From Trebouxia sp. TZW2008 (Eukaryota > Chlorophyta > Trebouxiophyceae > Trebouxiales > Trebouxiaceae), in contig BDIU01000287.1 in the NCBI GenBank assembly GCA_002118135.1, forward strand, positions 62,001-126,000: 64,000 nt of DNA, read 5' to 3'. Below are positions 51,901 to 61,800 of the stretch, piece after piece. The translations under genes were made by a program, and so were the position numbers. Every line of letters begins with the position of its first letter. Within the stretch, counting starts at the first letter, position 1. The notes below the pieces were generated by a model. That model was not told where the DNA came from. It saw nothing but the letters and a program-made list of their open reading frames with translations, and ran no database searches.

Positions 51901-53089
51901 TGACAATCAAAGACCAAGGCCTGACCTGATTCTCCACTTACAGTCTGGTACTTATGGGTGGGGCCTGATTGTACGAGCAGAGATGAAGCAGGACATCGTT
52001 TGGGGGCCTGCCACCAAGCAGTTGTAGCAGGATTACTGTGTGTAGAGCGATTCAGGGGTGCTTGGGTCTGTACCTACCTGCCTTTGAGCAGTCTGAAGGG
52101 ATGCTGCTTGCTGACAGACTTTTTGACTGGCGCAGTCTGGTATCCATGGGTGGGGCCTGATCGCGAGGGCAGAGATGAAGCAGGATAGCATGGTGGTTGA
52201 GTATCGTGGAGATTTGCTGCGCCCCAAGATGTCAGACGACCGTCAGAAGCTGTACAACCGCATTGGCAAGGACTGCTACCTGTTCAACGTCAATGATGAT
52301 GTTGTGATTGACGCCACCATGACAGGGGCTGTCGGCCGCTTCACGGTATGGCCCTATCTTTATCTCACTGTCTTAAAGCACACCTTACTGCTGGACGTCT
52401 TTCTGCTGCTAGTACCCAACAAAAGGTTTGAGCTGCTAATACGCAACAATGAGTCTGAGTCTATGCCAATCTATTGTGTCTGGTGATGCACAATGTCCCT
52501 TGCAAGCAGAGCTATGCTTGACACAAATTGACACGCAAGAGACATCCTGCGATGTCTGTGCCAAAGCATGAGATTCCAGCAGCATATCAGAGCATACTGA
52601 TTGTCAGCCTTTTGACCCTGCCAATTGAGCAATGCATATGTCATGTTTCAGTTACTGAAGCTTGTGGTTACGCTGCTGCAGAATCATTGCTGTGCTCCCA
52701 GCATGTACACCAAGGTACTTGAGGTCGACGGAGAGCACCGCCTTGTCTTCTTTGCACGCACAGACCTCAAGCCAGGCCAAGAGCTGACTTATGATTACAG
52801 GTATTGCATGACTGCACCCTCAGAAAGCTTTTGCGTTTGACTATAGTTCCTGCAATTATGCTGAGATGCTGCTTTTGTGCTGCATGCCTTGTTTTCGATA
52901 AGTCAGCAAAATGCAATTTGGGCTCTCATCGCATTGTGTCAAAAGATGCTTCAGTATGCTTGTGTCGACTGCCATTCACATTCCTGGCCTGACATGCAAT
53001 TTTGTATGTGCAGGTTCAAGGAAGAAGAAGGTGATGACAAGCTGCAGTGCAAGTGTGGTGCGCCCAACTGCAGGGGCACACTCAACTAA
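35591..53089 (+). CDS. ATX: Trithorax-class (ATX3/4/5-like) histone lysine methyltransferase with added HMG, SAND and Tudor domains
   Basis: A 28-exon model joins in phase throughout to 1,999 aa. Exons: 35591-35680, 35774-35875, 36019-36093, 36408-36467, 36615-36674, 36765-36917, 37299-37552, 37846-38054, 38289-38437, 38902-39109, 39456-39640, 40796-40966, 41303-41508, 41833-42011, 43222-43364, 43856-44113, 44571-44786, 45075-45240, 45821-46804, 47517-47615, 47989-48146, 48532-49410, 50140-50352, 50754-51036, 51458-51552, 52136-52345, 52682-52800, 53014-53089. Domains in order: PWWP (KEPWWPAIVLDP); PHD (CPKCKKVWL, GCDTCSFWVHSDCD); HMG box (KKPRTAYNLFAAEIHK); SAND-like 1 (AKKWKASLR); PHD (GDRCTVCDSDVDYDQ); extended PHD (CCLCPIEGGALKPT); SAND-like 2 (AKKWKCSIW); polyQ; Tudor 1 (FWPDDAEWYDAVV); Tudor 2 (WWPDDHAWYHGKI); SAND-like 3 (SKKWKASLR); SET (SGIHGWGL, VVEYRGD, GQELTYDYRF); post-SET (CKCGAPNCRG). 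It should methylate H3K4-type sites in chromatin. ATX3/4/5 proteins have PWWP-PHD-SAND-like-PHD-ePHD-SET; the other modules are additions. The SET motif NHSCxPN reads NHCCAPS. Confidence 0.85.
37179..37264 (-). repeat. Dispersed short repeat copy (family D)
   Basis: On the minus strand it reads CCAGCACATGTGCTAGGTGT, CCCAAGTCCTATCTCGCCAG, GCTTGTTCTGAGC and AAGGACGGTTGATG, closely matching 3978-4062. It lies in the methyltransferase intron 36918-37298, just upstream of the PHD exon. Confidence 0.65.
40540..40615 (+). repeat. Dispersed short repeat copy (family D)
   Basis: Reads GCTGCTGGGTGTGTG, CTCCTGCCTTGCCAGGCCAG, ACTTTGAGCATCACG. In the methyltransferase intron just before the decayed PHD exon copy. 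Confidence 0.5.
40642..40740 (+). pseudogene. Decayed duplicate of the PHD exon
   Basis: A copy of the first about 100 bases of the real PHD exon (40796-40966) lies about 155 bp upstream. It would encode VQWAGDRCTVCDSDVDYDQ, then a one-base insertion (CCAGGGACCAACTGGT against CCAGGATCAGCTGGT) shifts frame and leads to TGA. An AG precedes it, so it could be spliced as a poison exon. Confidence 0.9.
42012..42180 (+). pseudogene. Decayed duplicate of the extended-PHD exon
   Basis: Immediately follows the real exon 41833-42011 and repeats it from the CNSCYTAYHPLC region through SYCPKCTPHPxLAG (spelled with His as CPKHC). The copy carries two consecutive in-frame stops (TAATAG) where the real exon reads YHP, so it cannot be translated through. 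It ends in its own GCAG/gt-like donor. Confidence 0.9.
42814..43000. mobile_element. hAT-like MITE, copy 2 (187 bp)
   Basis: Second copy of the element at 22708-22896, here in the methyltransferase intron 42012-43221. It is flanked by a perfect 8-bp target-site duplication GCAGCACT (42806-42813 and 43001-43008). Ends: TGCTGAATCACCACAC and, on the complement, CAGTGGATCACCATAC. The interior again has CAATACGYA motifs and the shared string GAAGAGTATGGTGAT near the right end. Confidence 0.85.
43030..43170 (+). pseudogene. Two decayed copies of the exon start beginning GIQRVTQ
   Basis: The real exon starts at 43222 with GCATCCAGCGTGTGACACAG. Copies lie at about 43031 (GCATTCAGCATGTGACCTAG, in-frame stop TAG after six codons, acceptor TTTGCAG kept) and about 43140 (GCATTCAGCGTGTGATGCAG, acceptor AG lost, GTCG instead). 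Spacing is about 110 and 80 bp. Confidence 0.85.
43518..43715 (+). pseudogene. Two decayed copies of the exon end LPDLPAGCARAT
   Basis: The 3' part of the real exon (43311-43364) is repeated at about 43518-43585 and 43658-43715. All share GACSTGCCAGCTGGCTGCGC followed by TAGGG and a CTTCAGGCAA- or TTGCAAGGCAA-like end. They lie in the following intron. Confidence 0.85.
45340..45430 (+). pseudogene. Decayed duplicate of the exon end with FDETPAPQ
   Basis: Repeats the 3' part of exon 45075-45240 (DYLHATIEEVVEDLLASFDETPAPQ) about 175 bp downstream as GACTACTTGCAT...GAGGAGCTTCTGGCACC...GATGAGACCCCTGCTCCTCA. The donor is lost: CAAG/gtaca in the real exon is CAAGAAACA in the copy. Confidence 0.85.
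45937..45972 (+). repeat. CAG repeat encoding 12 glutamines
   Basis: Pure CAG run within exon 45821-46804 of the methyltransferase, followed by further Gln/His-rich blocks (to about 46115). The tract lies between SAND-like 2 and Tudor 1. Confidence 0.95.
49789..50139 (+). pseudogene. Two upstream duplicates of the GCMCIICKQ exon
   Basis: The used exon begins at 50140 (AHRDGCMCIICKQARRVGRS). Copies begin at about 49789 and 49952, each after GCTGCAG. In copy 1 the second CxxC cysteine is Ile (CMCIIIKQ) but the frame stays open. Copy 2 lacks two bases after CACACAGG, which shifts the frame. Spacing is 163 and 188 bp. Confidence 0.85.
51942..52010 (+). pseudogene. Decayed duplicate of the SET exon start
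   Basis: The real SET exon begins at 52136 (SGIHGWGLIARAEMKQDSMV). A copy about 192 bp upstream begins after ACTTACAG and reads SGTYGWGLIVRAEMKQD, then diverges and meets TAG after about 25 codons. The GIHGWG motif is altered to GTYGWG. Acceptor and phase fit, so inclusion would truncate the protein before the active site. Confidence 0.9.
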
Positions 53090-54090
53090 CATTTAGTTCA
53101 GGACGATATTTGTGTCGCGTCGGTGTACATCACAAAACCACTGTGTATCCCTGGCCTATACAAGGCAGTCCAGTCAGTCAATTGCAAGACAAGCCTACTA
53201 TCTCAGTTCATGCTGCAGACTGTCAGTGTTGTCTTAGGTGTAAAGTCTCTACCAGACATTTCAGTAAGTCAGTTTGCTGTGCGAATGAAGCTGCTTGAGA
53301 TGGCACATGCCTAGTGTTGTTTGCCTGTGTGTGCTGTGGGGAACTTGATCACTTGGACTTTAGACTTTCGCTTGAGATGTCCAATCAATGTCATTGAGCC
53401 TGAACAGCTGAAAGTAAAATACGAGAGGGTAGTATATTTAGCATGGTGCCATGTATGCGTAGAAGTCGATAGACATGTCATCCCATAGACTACACAGCAT
53501 GCTGTGACTGTAAGAATGAGGATTATCATGATCTATGGCATGTCTGTCATAAGCAATCTAAGTTTGCGATTCTGATTTACACTGACTGTTCGCATACACT
53601 CTGCAAGGCATGTTCAGGACCTCACATCTTCAGGTCAAACAGCACGAAACAACAACAAAGAGACAAAGACGCAGCAGCATCTGCAGCATGTTCGAGAAAG
53701 TTGCCACAGTCTGCAGCGTGTTTCTGTTGTAAGGTGCTGACTTCAATAGGGGCTGCTGCAACCAACATAAGCTGTGCGTCGCAGAGTTTATGTCTTCATT
53801 TTGACGATGCCTTTTGGGCGTATCAGGTTCTGCCTGCAGCTGTAGCCAATAGCGCTAGGTATCTTGCCAAGAGCTGTGTCCTTCTCAGGGCGCACCATCA
53901 GGTTCATTCCTTTTTGGACTTGTCAGCTTCGATACCTGCACCAACCAGGACTGCCTTCAGGACTTGTGATGCATGAACTGGTTGTGCAGAAAGCTGTCTT
54001 GCTACTGCTCACGAGTTGAATGACATCTCAGGCATAGCTCCAGTCTATGCTCATGTGAAACGAGACAGGCTGCACATCTAGCTTGAGACG
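53090..54090. other. Convergent intergenic region between methyltransferase and OBAP 1
   Basis: About 1 kb with both 3' UTRs. No supported coding exon or RNA. A TGTAA at about 53250 is a possible polyadenylation signal for the methyltransferase (weak). Confidence 0.45.
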
Positions 54091-56680
54091 CTATTCACGA
54101 CACCTGCTGCTGTGCTGAGAAGGCACACCTTTGAAAGGCACCTTGACCAGTTGCAGCTGATATGCGCCATCGCCCTTCATCCAGTGATCTGCTTCACTGC
54201 TGGGCTTATGACTCATGTCCAGCTTGTTGCGCCTGTGCTCACTGCGTTCCTCACTATTTGAGCCATATAGCTTATCTCGCTTGGCAACCATTTGGGGGTC
54301 AGTTGCTCCATCACCAGTGAACGCCATCATCAGCTGTGGTGGCCCTGCAGGTCAGATTGGCTGCCTTCAAGCGTAGCTGCTGCATATGCCTTTGTGCAAG
54401 CTGATGTCACCAATTTGTTTGATTGCAGTCACTTACCACAGCATGTGACATATTGGCACAGACTGACATGCAGGGCAGCTCTTTCCTGTGCTCTGCCTCA
54501 GCTCGTAAGGAAAGTCGTGTTTGGTGAAAATGGTGAAATTGCAGAAGGAGCGGTGACGAAGGTCAAACAGCAGCATATACCAAGAGGCAGAGTGTCGCCG
54601 CGGTCTGTCTGCCAGGTGTGGAAAGTCTTGCCATATGTGTTGATCAGCTTTTCCATCTCCAAGTCCTCAGCCCAGACTGGGACCCTAGGGGCCTGCAAGC
54701 GCCACCCATACGCGCATGTCAACATCAGCTGCAGCCCCACTGCCAATATGCTGTGATGCTGCCCAGCTTGCAAGTTCATAATCTTGGCTAGCCATCACAC
54801 GCAGGACGGCAGCAAAAAGCATGCACGACAGACAGCATGCTGAGCACAGTGGCTTCTATGTGATACTATTATTGCATGTCAAGCATACCAATGCATTTTG
54901 CAATGAGTTTTTGCAACTTTGACTGACAAACTTGTGTAAATGCTTAGCTGATACATACTTGGAGGGTTCCAGAGGAGACCTCATACTTGTGGCTGTGCCA
55001 GTACACCTTCTCTTCCTCAGGAAGCGTTTCAAACAGTTCATGAGAGATGATGTACTCCAGCCCAATCAGGCGCGCATCTGGCCTGTCTGAGTCATAGATC
55101 ACGCACTGACGCACATCTGCATTTGGGCAAGCGCAGAAGTGATGAGCCTCTACCTGCATGTACAAGCCTCATGTAGCTTTGTTTGGGTAGATTGCCCTGC
55201 CTACTTTGCATAGCATGATTACAAAGCTACCAAGTCACTAAGGCACCAAGTGGGTGCAATATGCCAGGAAAGCAGCCTTGCAGTGGTGTACTGTAGGCAA
55301 CTGAAGCCTCACTGTTTAATCTTGAGCGCTAGTGTCCATGCACTGCATACTGAGCACTTGATGTCATGCCATGGAAGTCGATCACACGCATCAACACCCA
55401 AAACATCACCCAGAAAACGCAGCAGAACAGAGCAGAAGAACAATTTGCATTGAGACAGGAGAAGTGGCAGGAACAGCATTGGTTCTGAGAGCTTGTGCAA
55501 AATTGACCTGGCGTGTGATGTCATGGGAATAGAAATGGAAGCTGCCGAGGTGCCCATGCATCTTCTTCAAGGGGCTCGATCCGATCTCGAGAAGCATGCT
55601 GACATGCTGCAATAACAGCTCTGCAAGATCTTGCTTACCTGTCGTGTGATGTCATGGGAATAGAAGTGAAAGCCGCAGACATGCTGATGAATCCTAGAGA
55701 AAGGGCTGAAGCGCTGGAGGGCTCCTTCGGCCTGCTCTAGGACCTTGCCCTGCAGGGCTTGAGGCTGCCCGGGAATGTCCTCTACTGTAGATGCCTGCAG
55801 CAAAGGCAAAATCTGATCTCACTGTCAAGACAATGCTGAAGCCCTACTGCTGAATGACTCCTTCAGTCTGCTCCAGAGTCTTACCCTGCAGGCCCTGAGG
55901 CTGCCCAGGAATGCCTTTTATTGTAGATGCCTGCACCACACGCAAAATTCAAACCTGCCAAACCATCAAGACCTGCTGGCTAACATTCCACAAGGAGCTG
56001 AAGCCTTTCTGCTGAATGACTCCTTCAGTCTGCTCCAGGGTCTTGCCCTGCAGGCTCTGAGGCCGTCCAGGCACGTCCTCTAATGTAGACGCCTTATTAT
56101 TAGGCCAATCAGACTTGAAGCAGCATGAAAGCTGTATTGAGTACATGGTGCCTAGTACAAGGCAGTCTGGCAAGACTGGACTTGCGCAGTACACGCCTAG
56201 CATGCTTCGCTGATGATTGTGACAATTATTTGCAGCCCTGAGGCTGAGTCAACCCTTTTGCCTAAGCACGCAGACGCAGCATTCAAAGACTCTGCGCGTC
56301 GTCAGCGCAAAATCAATACATGGATTGTCCTGGACAAGGCTGCAAAACGCAAAAGGACCTTCAACCTATGCCAGACATGTTGACATCGCTTGAAGGCAAA
56401 AGCATTGACATGCATGCAGCCTGCAGCTGGTGAGCTGTGCAGCCTGTAGCCAATGAGATGTGCTTCATGCTTACTTTTGGACAAAAACTCCAGCATGACA
56501 CTGTCTGCAGACATTGATTAATGCCAAAGTCATGCACATGAAAACAATTGAAGCAATACTGTACAGGTCAAGTAGCATCAGTAGCTGTTGCTGTTGCTTA
56601 CTTGGGGACCAGTGCTGGTGGTGATCTCTGGCCTCTGAGCTGGACTGTTCTTGACATCCCCATCAGCGCTGTCAGCTGAA
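54091..56680 (-). CDS. OBAP1: Oil body-associated protein-like (DUF1264), OBAP gene 1; first exon not found
   Basis: DUF1264/OBAP proteins associate with lipid droplets in plant seeds and occur widely in algae and fungi. Exons read: 56680-56602, 55794-55639, 55153-54959, 54692-54581, 54344-54091. Conserved blocks: [105 protein letters not shown], then the C-terminal [20 protein letters not shown]. The exon at 56680 carries the [15 protein letters not shown] linker, homologous to [11 protein letters not shown] of gene 2. It enters in phase 2, so at least one upstream exon with the start codon is missing from this model and lies between 56.7 and about 57.6 kb. About 60 percent of positions match gene 2 by eye: a tandem duplicate. 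Confidence 0.88.
55855..56096 (-). pseudogene. Two decayed duplicates of the OBAP 1 exon start
   Basis: Upstream (minus strand) of the real exon 55794-55639 lie two partial copies, at about 55935-55855 and 56096-56003. Each covers the part encoding [21 protein letters not shown] and EGA, with CTGCAGGGY-GAGGCYGYCC-GG signatures. One reads GCATCTACAATAAAAGGC at its start, with altered codons and a stop. Confidence 0.85.
56148..56212 (-). repeat. Dispersed short repeat copy (family D)
   Basis: Reads, on the plus strand, GGTGCCTAGTACAAGGCAGT, CTGGCAAGACTGGACTTG, GTACACGCCTAGCATG; same order as the copies at 22228 and 37179. In an OBAP 1 intron. Confidence 0.5.
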
Positions 56681-57641
56681 CTGTCACAACAAAGACTGGT
56701 GATGAGCCTGATCTTGGTCGCTTTGCCATCTGTCACTCATGCATTGCTTGCATGTGCATTGTCAATGCATGCATTGCATTGCCCACTGTCTGCTGATGCT
56801 GTCAGTGCTGAAGGTCACAGCTGATCTTTGCAATGCAAGTTTGTTATGCTGTTGCTGAAGCAGGCATGTGCAGCATCAAGGACTTCAATGATCAAGCCAG
56901 CATCATCCAGATCAATATTCAATTGATATGTGCAAAGGCTGATGACAACTGTGCAAGTGGAAGAACAACAGATGGCTGCCTTCAAACGACATGCTGATAT
57001 GAAGGTCTGTCCTCAACAAATCCAACACATTATGGCTAGGAGGATTGCATGTGTAGACCAAAGCTTGCATGACACAGGACCGATGAGATGAAGATGCAGA
57101 TGGAGTACCAGGAGACAGCAGTACCTCTGTGCTCTCACAGAAACATAGTTTGCTTTGTGCAGCAATCCAGATCGGGACTTGCTCCACTTACGGCCAACGC
57201 AGCTGCCTTGGCAATGCTCATGCTGTGCTGCAATGCAATCCCCAGCTCTGGCAGTCTCCCTGACACAAAGGCCAACATATGTGTACAAAGTTATTGTAGC
57301 ACACGTTGCAAGTGTGAACACTCAGAGTGGACTTGTACGTGAACTGAGTGCTGCATCCTGCGTGCGATTCTAGTCACTTGAAGCTACAAGCAGACCTTGT
57401 TCTTGCCTTCACGCGTACTGACCCGGCAGAATTCGTGCGGTCGCATGCACGGCATGCCGACTTGACTGGCTTGCTCGGGTGCAAGCTGACAGTTGTTTGA
57501 CAGTATGAGTTCGTGGCTTGAGCCCTAGCTGCCAGCTGCATGGGTACAATCCGGCAATATGCCGATGCACAGCTTGAGAAGTCACAACTTCAAGGTCGGC
57601 ATGCGGCAAGCAAAGCCTGACATCTGACACCGGAGCCTTGC

Positions 57642-57990
57642 ATGGAGCAAGATCAGCTGCAGCACCAGCTGTCCGATCACACTGTCTATTTCGGAGAAAA
57701 TCTAAAAGATGCGTCAATGCATCACGCGCTCAACACATTTGAACGTGACATGCGTGCACAGGTTGACCGGAAGCAAATTTTACAAGGTCCCGGTTTGATT
57801 CTCGGTGTGACAGCTGGCAGCTGGGGCTCAAGACACCACAGCCATGCCCCAAATAGCAAAGCATTTACCGAAGTAAAGCCAATGAGTGTGCAATGACACA
57901 GAAAGACTTGCGCAACATCAGAAGGCCTACACGAGATCTATATAAGAAAGCATCAGAACATCCCATGAGGACCTTCCGAAGCTTTGCTAA
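57642..57990 (+). CDS. Possible unrecognised plus-strand gene between the OBAP genes
   Basis: An ATG-initiated open frame from 57642 reads MEQDQLQHQLSDHTVYFGEN and continues with a charged helical stretch and HAPNSKAFTE. A second open block follows at about 57900-57981 in another frame (KDLRNIRRPTRDLYKKASEH and PMRTFRSFANDNK) and ends at a good donor (AATAA/gtaagc). Joining the two needs either a 29-bp intron (GAA/gtaaag to ACACAG) or a base error. No family is recognised and no downstream exon is found before OBAP 2. Treat as a hypothetical fragment. Confidence 0.3.
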
Positions 57991-58817
57991 TGATAATAAG
58001 TAAGCTCTGCATTGTTTTGGGACATACTGTATGCTAGATCTAGATTGCTCAAGTTTCCACAATCAGCTGTGAGAACGCTACATGACCCCTGACTGCCAGA
58101 CGCACCAAAGGAAGAGGCAAAGTGGTTTTGGCATCTACAGCAACTAAAAAGAGCCAAACCCTATAGGTAGGTTAGCTAACACACAGCAGCAAAATCAGAA
58201 GCCATTGTTGACCAAAAGAAACACATGGTATTGTGCCAATCTCCCCTGCCTCTACTCCTCCCTGCTGGCAGGGTCGTCAGGTCCTGCAATCACCACAACA
58301 AGAATCAATTGGGCAGTCACTTTTTGCAGATGTGCAATGATATCCATATCATAATGCACTGACCTGATAACACTCATATGCACAAGAGCACACACCTCAA
58401 CACCAATTCGCATGCCCACATCAACGATTGGCACATGATCCAACTCACAATAATCCGGGTGATTGTACTGAGCTGCTGGTGTCATGAATGCCTTTGCTAT
58501 GCGCTGAACCTCAGCGCTATCGTGATGTGAAAGTCGCAGTGGTTCAGCAGCCACTTCAGCTTCAACATGCAATTCAGTTTGGCTCTCTGTAGTGAATGCC
58601 AGCTAATTGAAGCACCTAATGCCCTTGTAGTCAATCTTGACAGCTCTGATCTGACAAGGCAGTTAACAGCACTGCAGGCATGCATCAGAAGCAGCGCGTA
58701 CTGCTCTTCAAGTCAGATAAAAAAGTCTTCACCTGATGTGAGCCGTTGCCCTTCATCCAGCAATAACGGAAAAGCCAATTGATATACCAGGCTTTCTCTT
58801 AACACTGCAAGCATATA
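57991..58817. other. Stretch downstream of OBAP 2 without a supported gene
   Basis: About 830 bp next to the OBAP 2 stop. It holds one decayed copy of the last OBAP 2 exon (58676-58765) and otherwise unsupported short open frames on both strands. Confidence 0.45.
58676..58765 (-). pseudogene. Decayed duplicate of the last OBAP 2 exon end
   Basis: Lies about 140 bp past the stop-proximal part of the real exon (59053-58818). Shared on the plus strand: GCATNCATCAGAAG, GCGYRTACTGCTCTT and GAAGTCAG, TGAGCCGTTGCCCTTCATCC. The copy is interrupted by AAAAAAG and other changes and is outside the coding model. Confidence 0.8.
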
Positions 58818-61800
58818 TCAGAAGGAGCGCTTACTGCTCTTGAAGTCAGTCTTGACAGTCTTGAGCTGGTGTGAACCATTGCCCTTCATCCAGTGGTCTG
58901 CCTCCTTGCTAGGTTGGTGGGAGAAGGCCAAAGCTGTGGCTCTGTGCTTTTTGACATCCTCGCTGTTGGAATTGTACAGGGCGTCCCGCTTGGCAATCAT
59001 GAGAGGGTCTGCTGCTCCATCTTCAGTGAAAGCCATCATCAGCTGAGGAGGGCCTGCAAATGAGCATCACCATTATGTGAAACCAATAACTCTGTGTTCA
59101 TTGCGTGCAGAAGTGTCTACACTTTGGTTTGTTCAGTGAAACAAGTCTAGAACTATGCAGCATAAGTGACTCTGGGAACGTCATGTACATACCATATGGT
59201 GAGCAGCAGTACAACACATGCTGGTGTAATGCCCGGTGACCTGCAGCTGCCTGGACGTACGCCAACGTGTATTTCTGGACACTGACAGCTGCAGGTCATG
59301 CATTCCTCTGAACTGGCCTGTGCCAATTGCTTCAAGTGCTGTGGAGCACAAGCACAGCAGCAAGCCTTGGGCTAGCACCACAAACACAGCTTAGTATGCA
59401 GCCTATTGACCGCATTCCTGTTGTTAGGCAAGGCAGCTTATGCCAGTGCAAGCCACAGCTGTTTGCCTGCACTAGGTGAGCACATCGCAGGATGCGCAGC
59501 TAAGGTAGCAGGACAATATGCATAGGTGCACAGCCAGCAGTAGAGGCAGAAGTGCTCCTAGGGACTGGTGGAATGCCAGCCAAAGACAAAAGCCATTTCG
59601 AACAATACACGATAGGAAATGACATATGACATGACATACGATGACAAAACAGGGTGTTGTATCATACAATGTATTGGAAGGCATATCAGACAGCAACAGA
59701 GGGCATTAGAGGGGAGGCTGTACCAAGAGGCAGGCTGTCGCCGCGGTCCACCTGCCAGGTGTGAAAAGTCTTGCCGTACGTGTTGATCAGCTTCTGCATC
59801 TCTTTGTCTTCAGCCAGGATGGGGACTCGAGGGGCCTGCATGCCACACCAATCTATGCTGCAGCTGACATCCACTGACATCAGAACATTCACAGCTGACT
59901 ATGCAACAGCTGACATTCATCATAACAAACAATTGCACACCTATCTGGGCTACAGCTGTTTGACACTAGAGCTTGCTCAAGGTCTGCAGTAGCATATTTG
60001 CGCCGTTCAGCCCTTTCCTGGCTATATGCGCAACGCCACTGAAATGTGCTGTGACTATGTGGCGCTGTGGGCATGCGTACACAACGGCTAGTCCTTGCCT
60101 TCTTGGTTTGGTCAGAGTGCCTGGCAATCGGTGACATCAGGCTGACATGATGTGCAAGTGACCATGCCAAGCCACAGAAAGCCTCAACCCAGTCCATGTA
60201 CGCTTTCAGCGCTCATCATGGCTTGCAACATTTGCCAGCAATGTGTCAGATGGCATCTGACAGCCAAAGCTGCAGTACATACATACTGAAGACTAGCAAT
60301 TCTTGTTGACTAAACCAAGTTTATCAACAAGACAAACTCAGTCGGTCTACAATGTATACAGCTTGAGATGTGACAAACTCAGCAAGGCTACAGTGTGAAC
60401 AGCTTCAGCTGTGACGTTTGCTGAGCGCATGGCACAGCAGCAAGGACGGCAGGGCAGAGCGCTCTGCTGCAACATCTGACACATGATCTGAACATGCTGA
60501 GAGCTGCTCCTTGAGCATGAGCAGATTGTGTGTAAGATGTTGCAGGACGCACTAACTCTGCCAACTTTGCACAGTGTTTGCAATGACAAATTCTCAAGGC
60601 GATTGCAGCCTGTCAAGGGGGTGAAGCAGACATATCACAGACTAGCAAAGTTTTCTATCATCAAAGGACAGTCACAGGTATCAAGCTCATTGCATGCTCA
60701 CGTCAACAGCAAGACTGGCACTCCAGGTAGCTCAACATGTGACACATGATGTTATCATTCATTTCAATTCTAAACGTGTGCTAGACAGGCTCAGCAGGCG
60801 CAGCTAGGCATGTGCTGGAGCACTCAAATGTCTCCAGCCAGTTTGTTCCTGTGCTGTCCTGAACCACTCGTATTGAGCATGAAGCGAGGGGTGATCCTTG
60901 TAATTGTCGTCTGTCACACATGATCTGAATGTCCCAGAAAGATGATCAGTGCACTGACAAGCTATTGAAGCAGCAACGCAACTTTTGACACATGACAGCA
61001 CAGACGCTGCAGCTTCAGCGGCAGCAGCAGCCACAGATGCTATCGACACTGTAACAAACTGCTGCGACCGTATCCATATGCATTGACTTTGGCATTGTGT
61101 AATGTCTGCAGACACTCCTTTGCCAAGATATAAGCAGCAATTTGACTTTGATGAAAAGCTCTCAAGGGGGTGCAGCAACTGACCTGTAGGGTGCCAGACT
61201 CCACTTCATATCTGTGGCTGTGCCAGTAGATCTTCTCTTCCTCAGGCAGCGTCTCAAACAGCTCATGTGAGATGATGTACTCCAGCCCAATCAGGCGCGC
61301 ATTGGGCTTGTCTGAGTCATAGATGACGCACTGACGCACGTCCTCATTAGGACAAGCACAAAAGTGGTGAGCCTCCACCTGCGAGAGAGACATGATCAAG
61401 AATGCACGCATACGATCAGCAAGGAAACATGCTTTATGCCATGCAAGTCACAGCATCTTACAATGTATCTGTATGGGGCTAATTTGAGCGTACACACACA
61501 ACGCTCCCTTGGCTTCTGTGACGGCAAATTACAGTCAGGAGCAGTCAGGAGCTCAGGGATCTGTCACAGTGAGCATGTGGAAAGGACCTGTCAAAGAAGT
61601 AGTGATATCTCCCAAGAGCATGACAACCAGATGCAAGAGGCTGACAGTAACAAGCAGAGGCAAGCATGAAATGCGCACAAGAATGCTATTGATTTCTATT
61701 CAGTGCTGCAAGAGCATTTTACTCAATTGGGGATGATCTCAAAGCAGACTGGTTGTGAAGCAAAACAGCTATGCAACATGCTGATCACCTGTCGTGTGAT

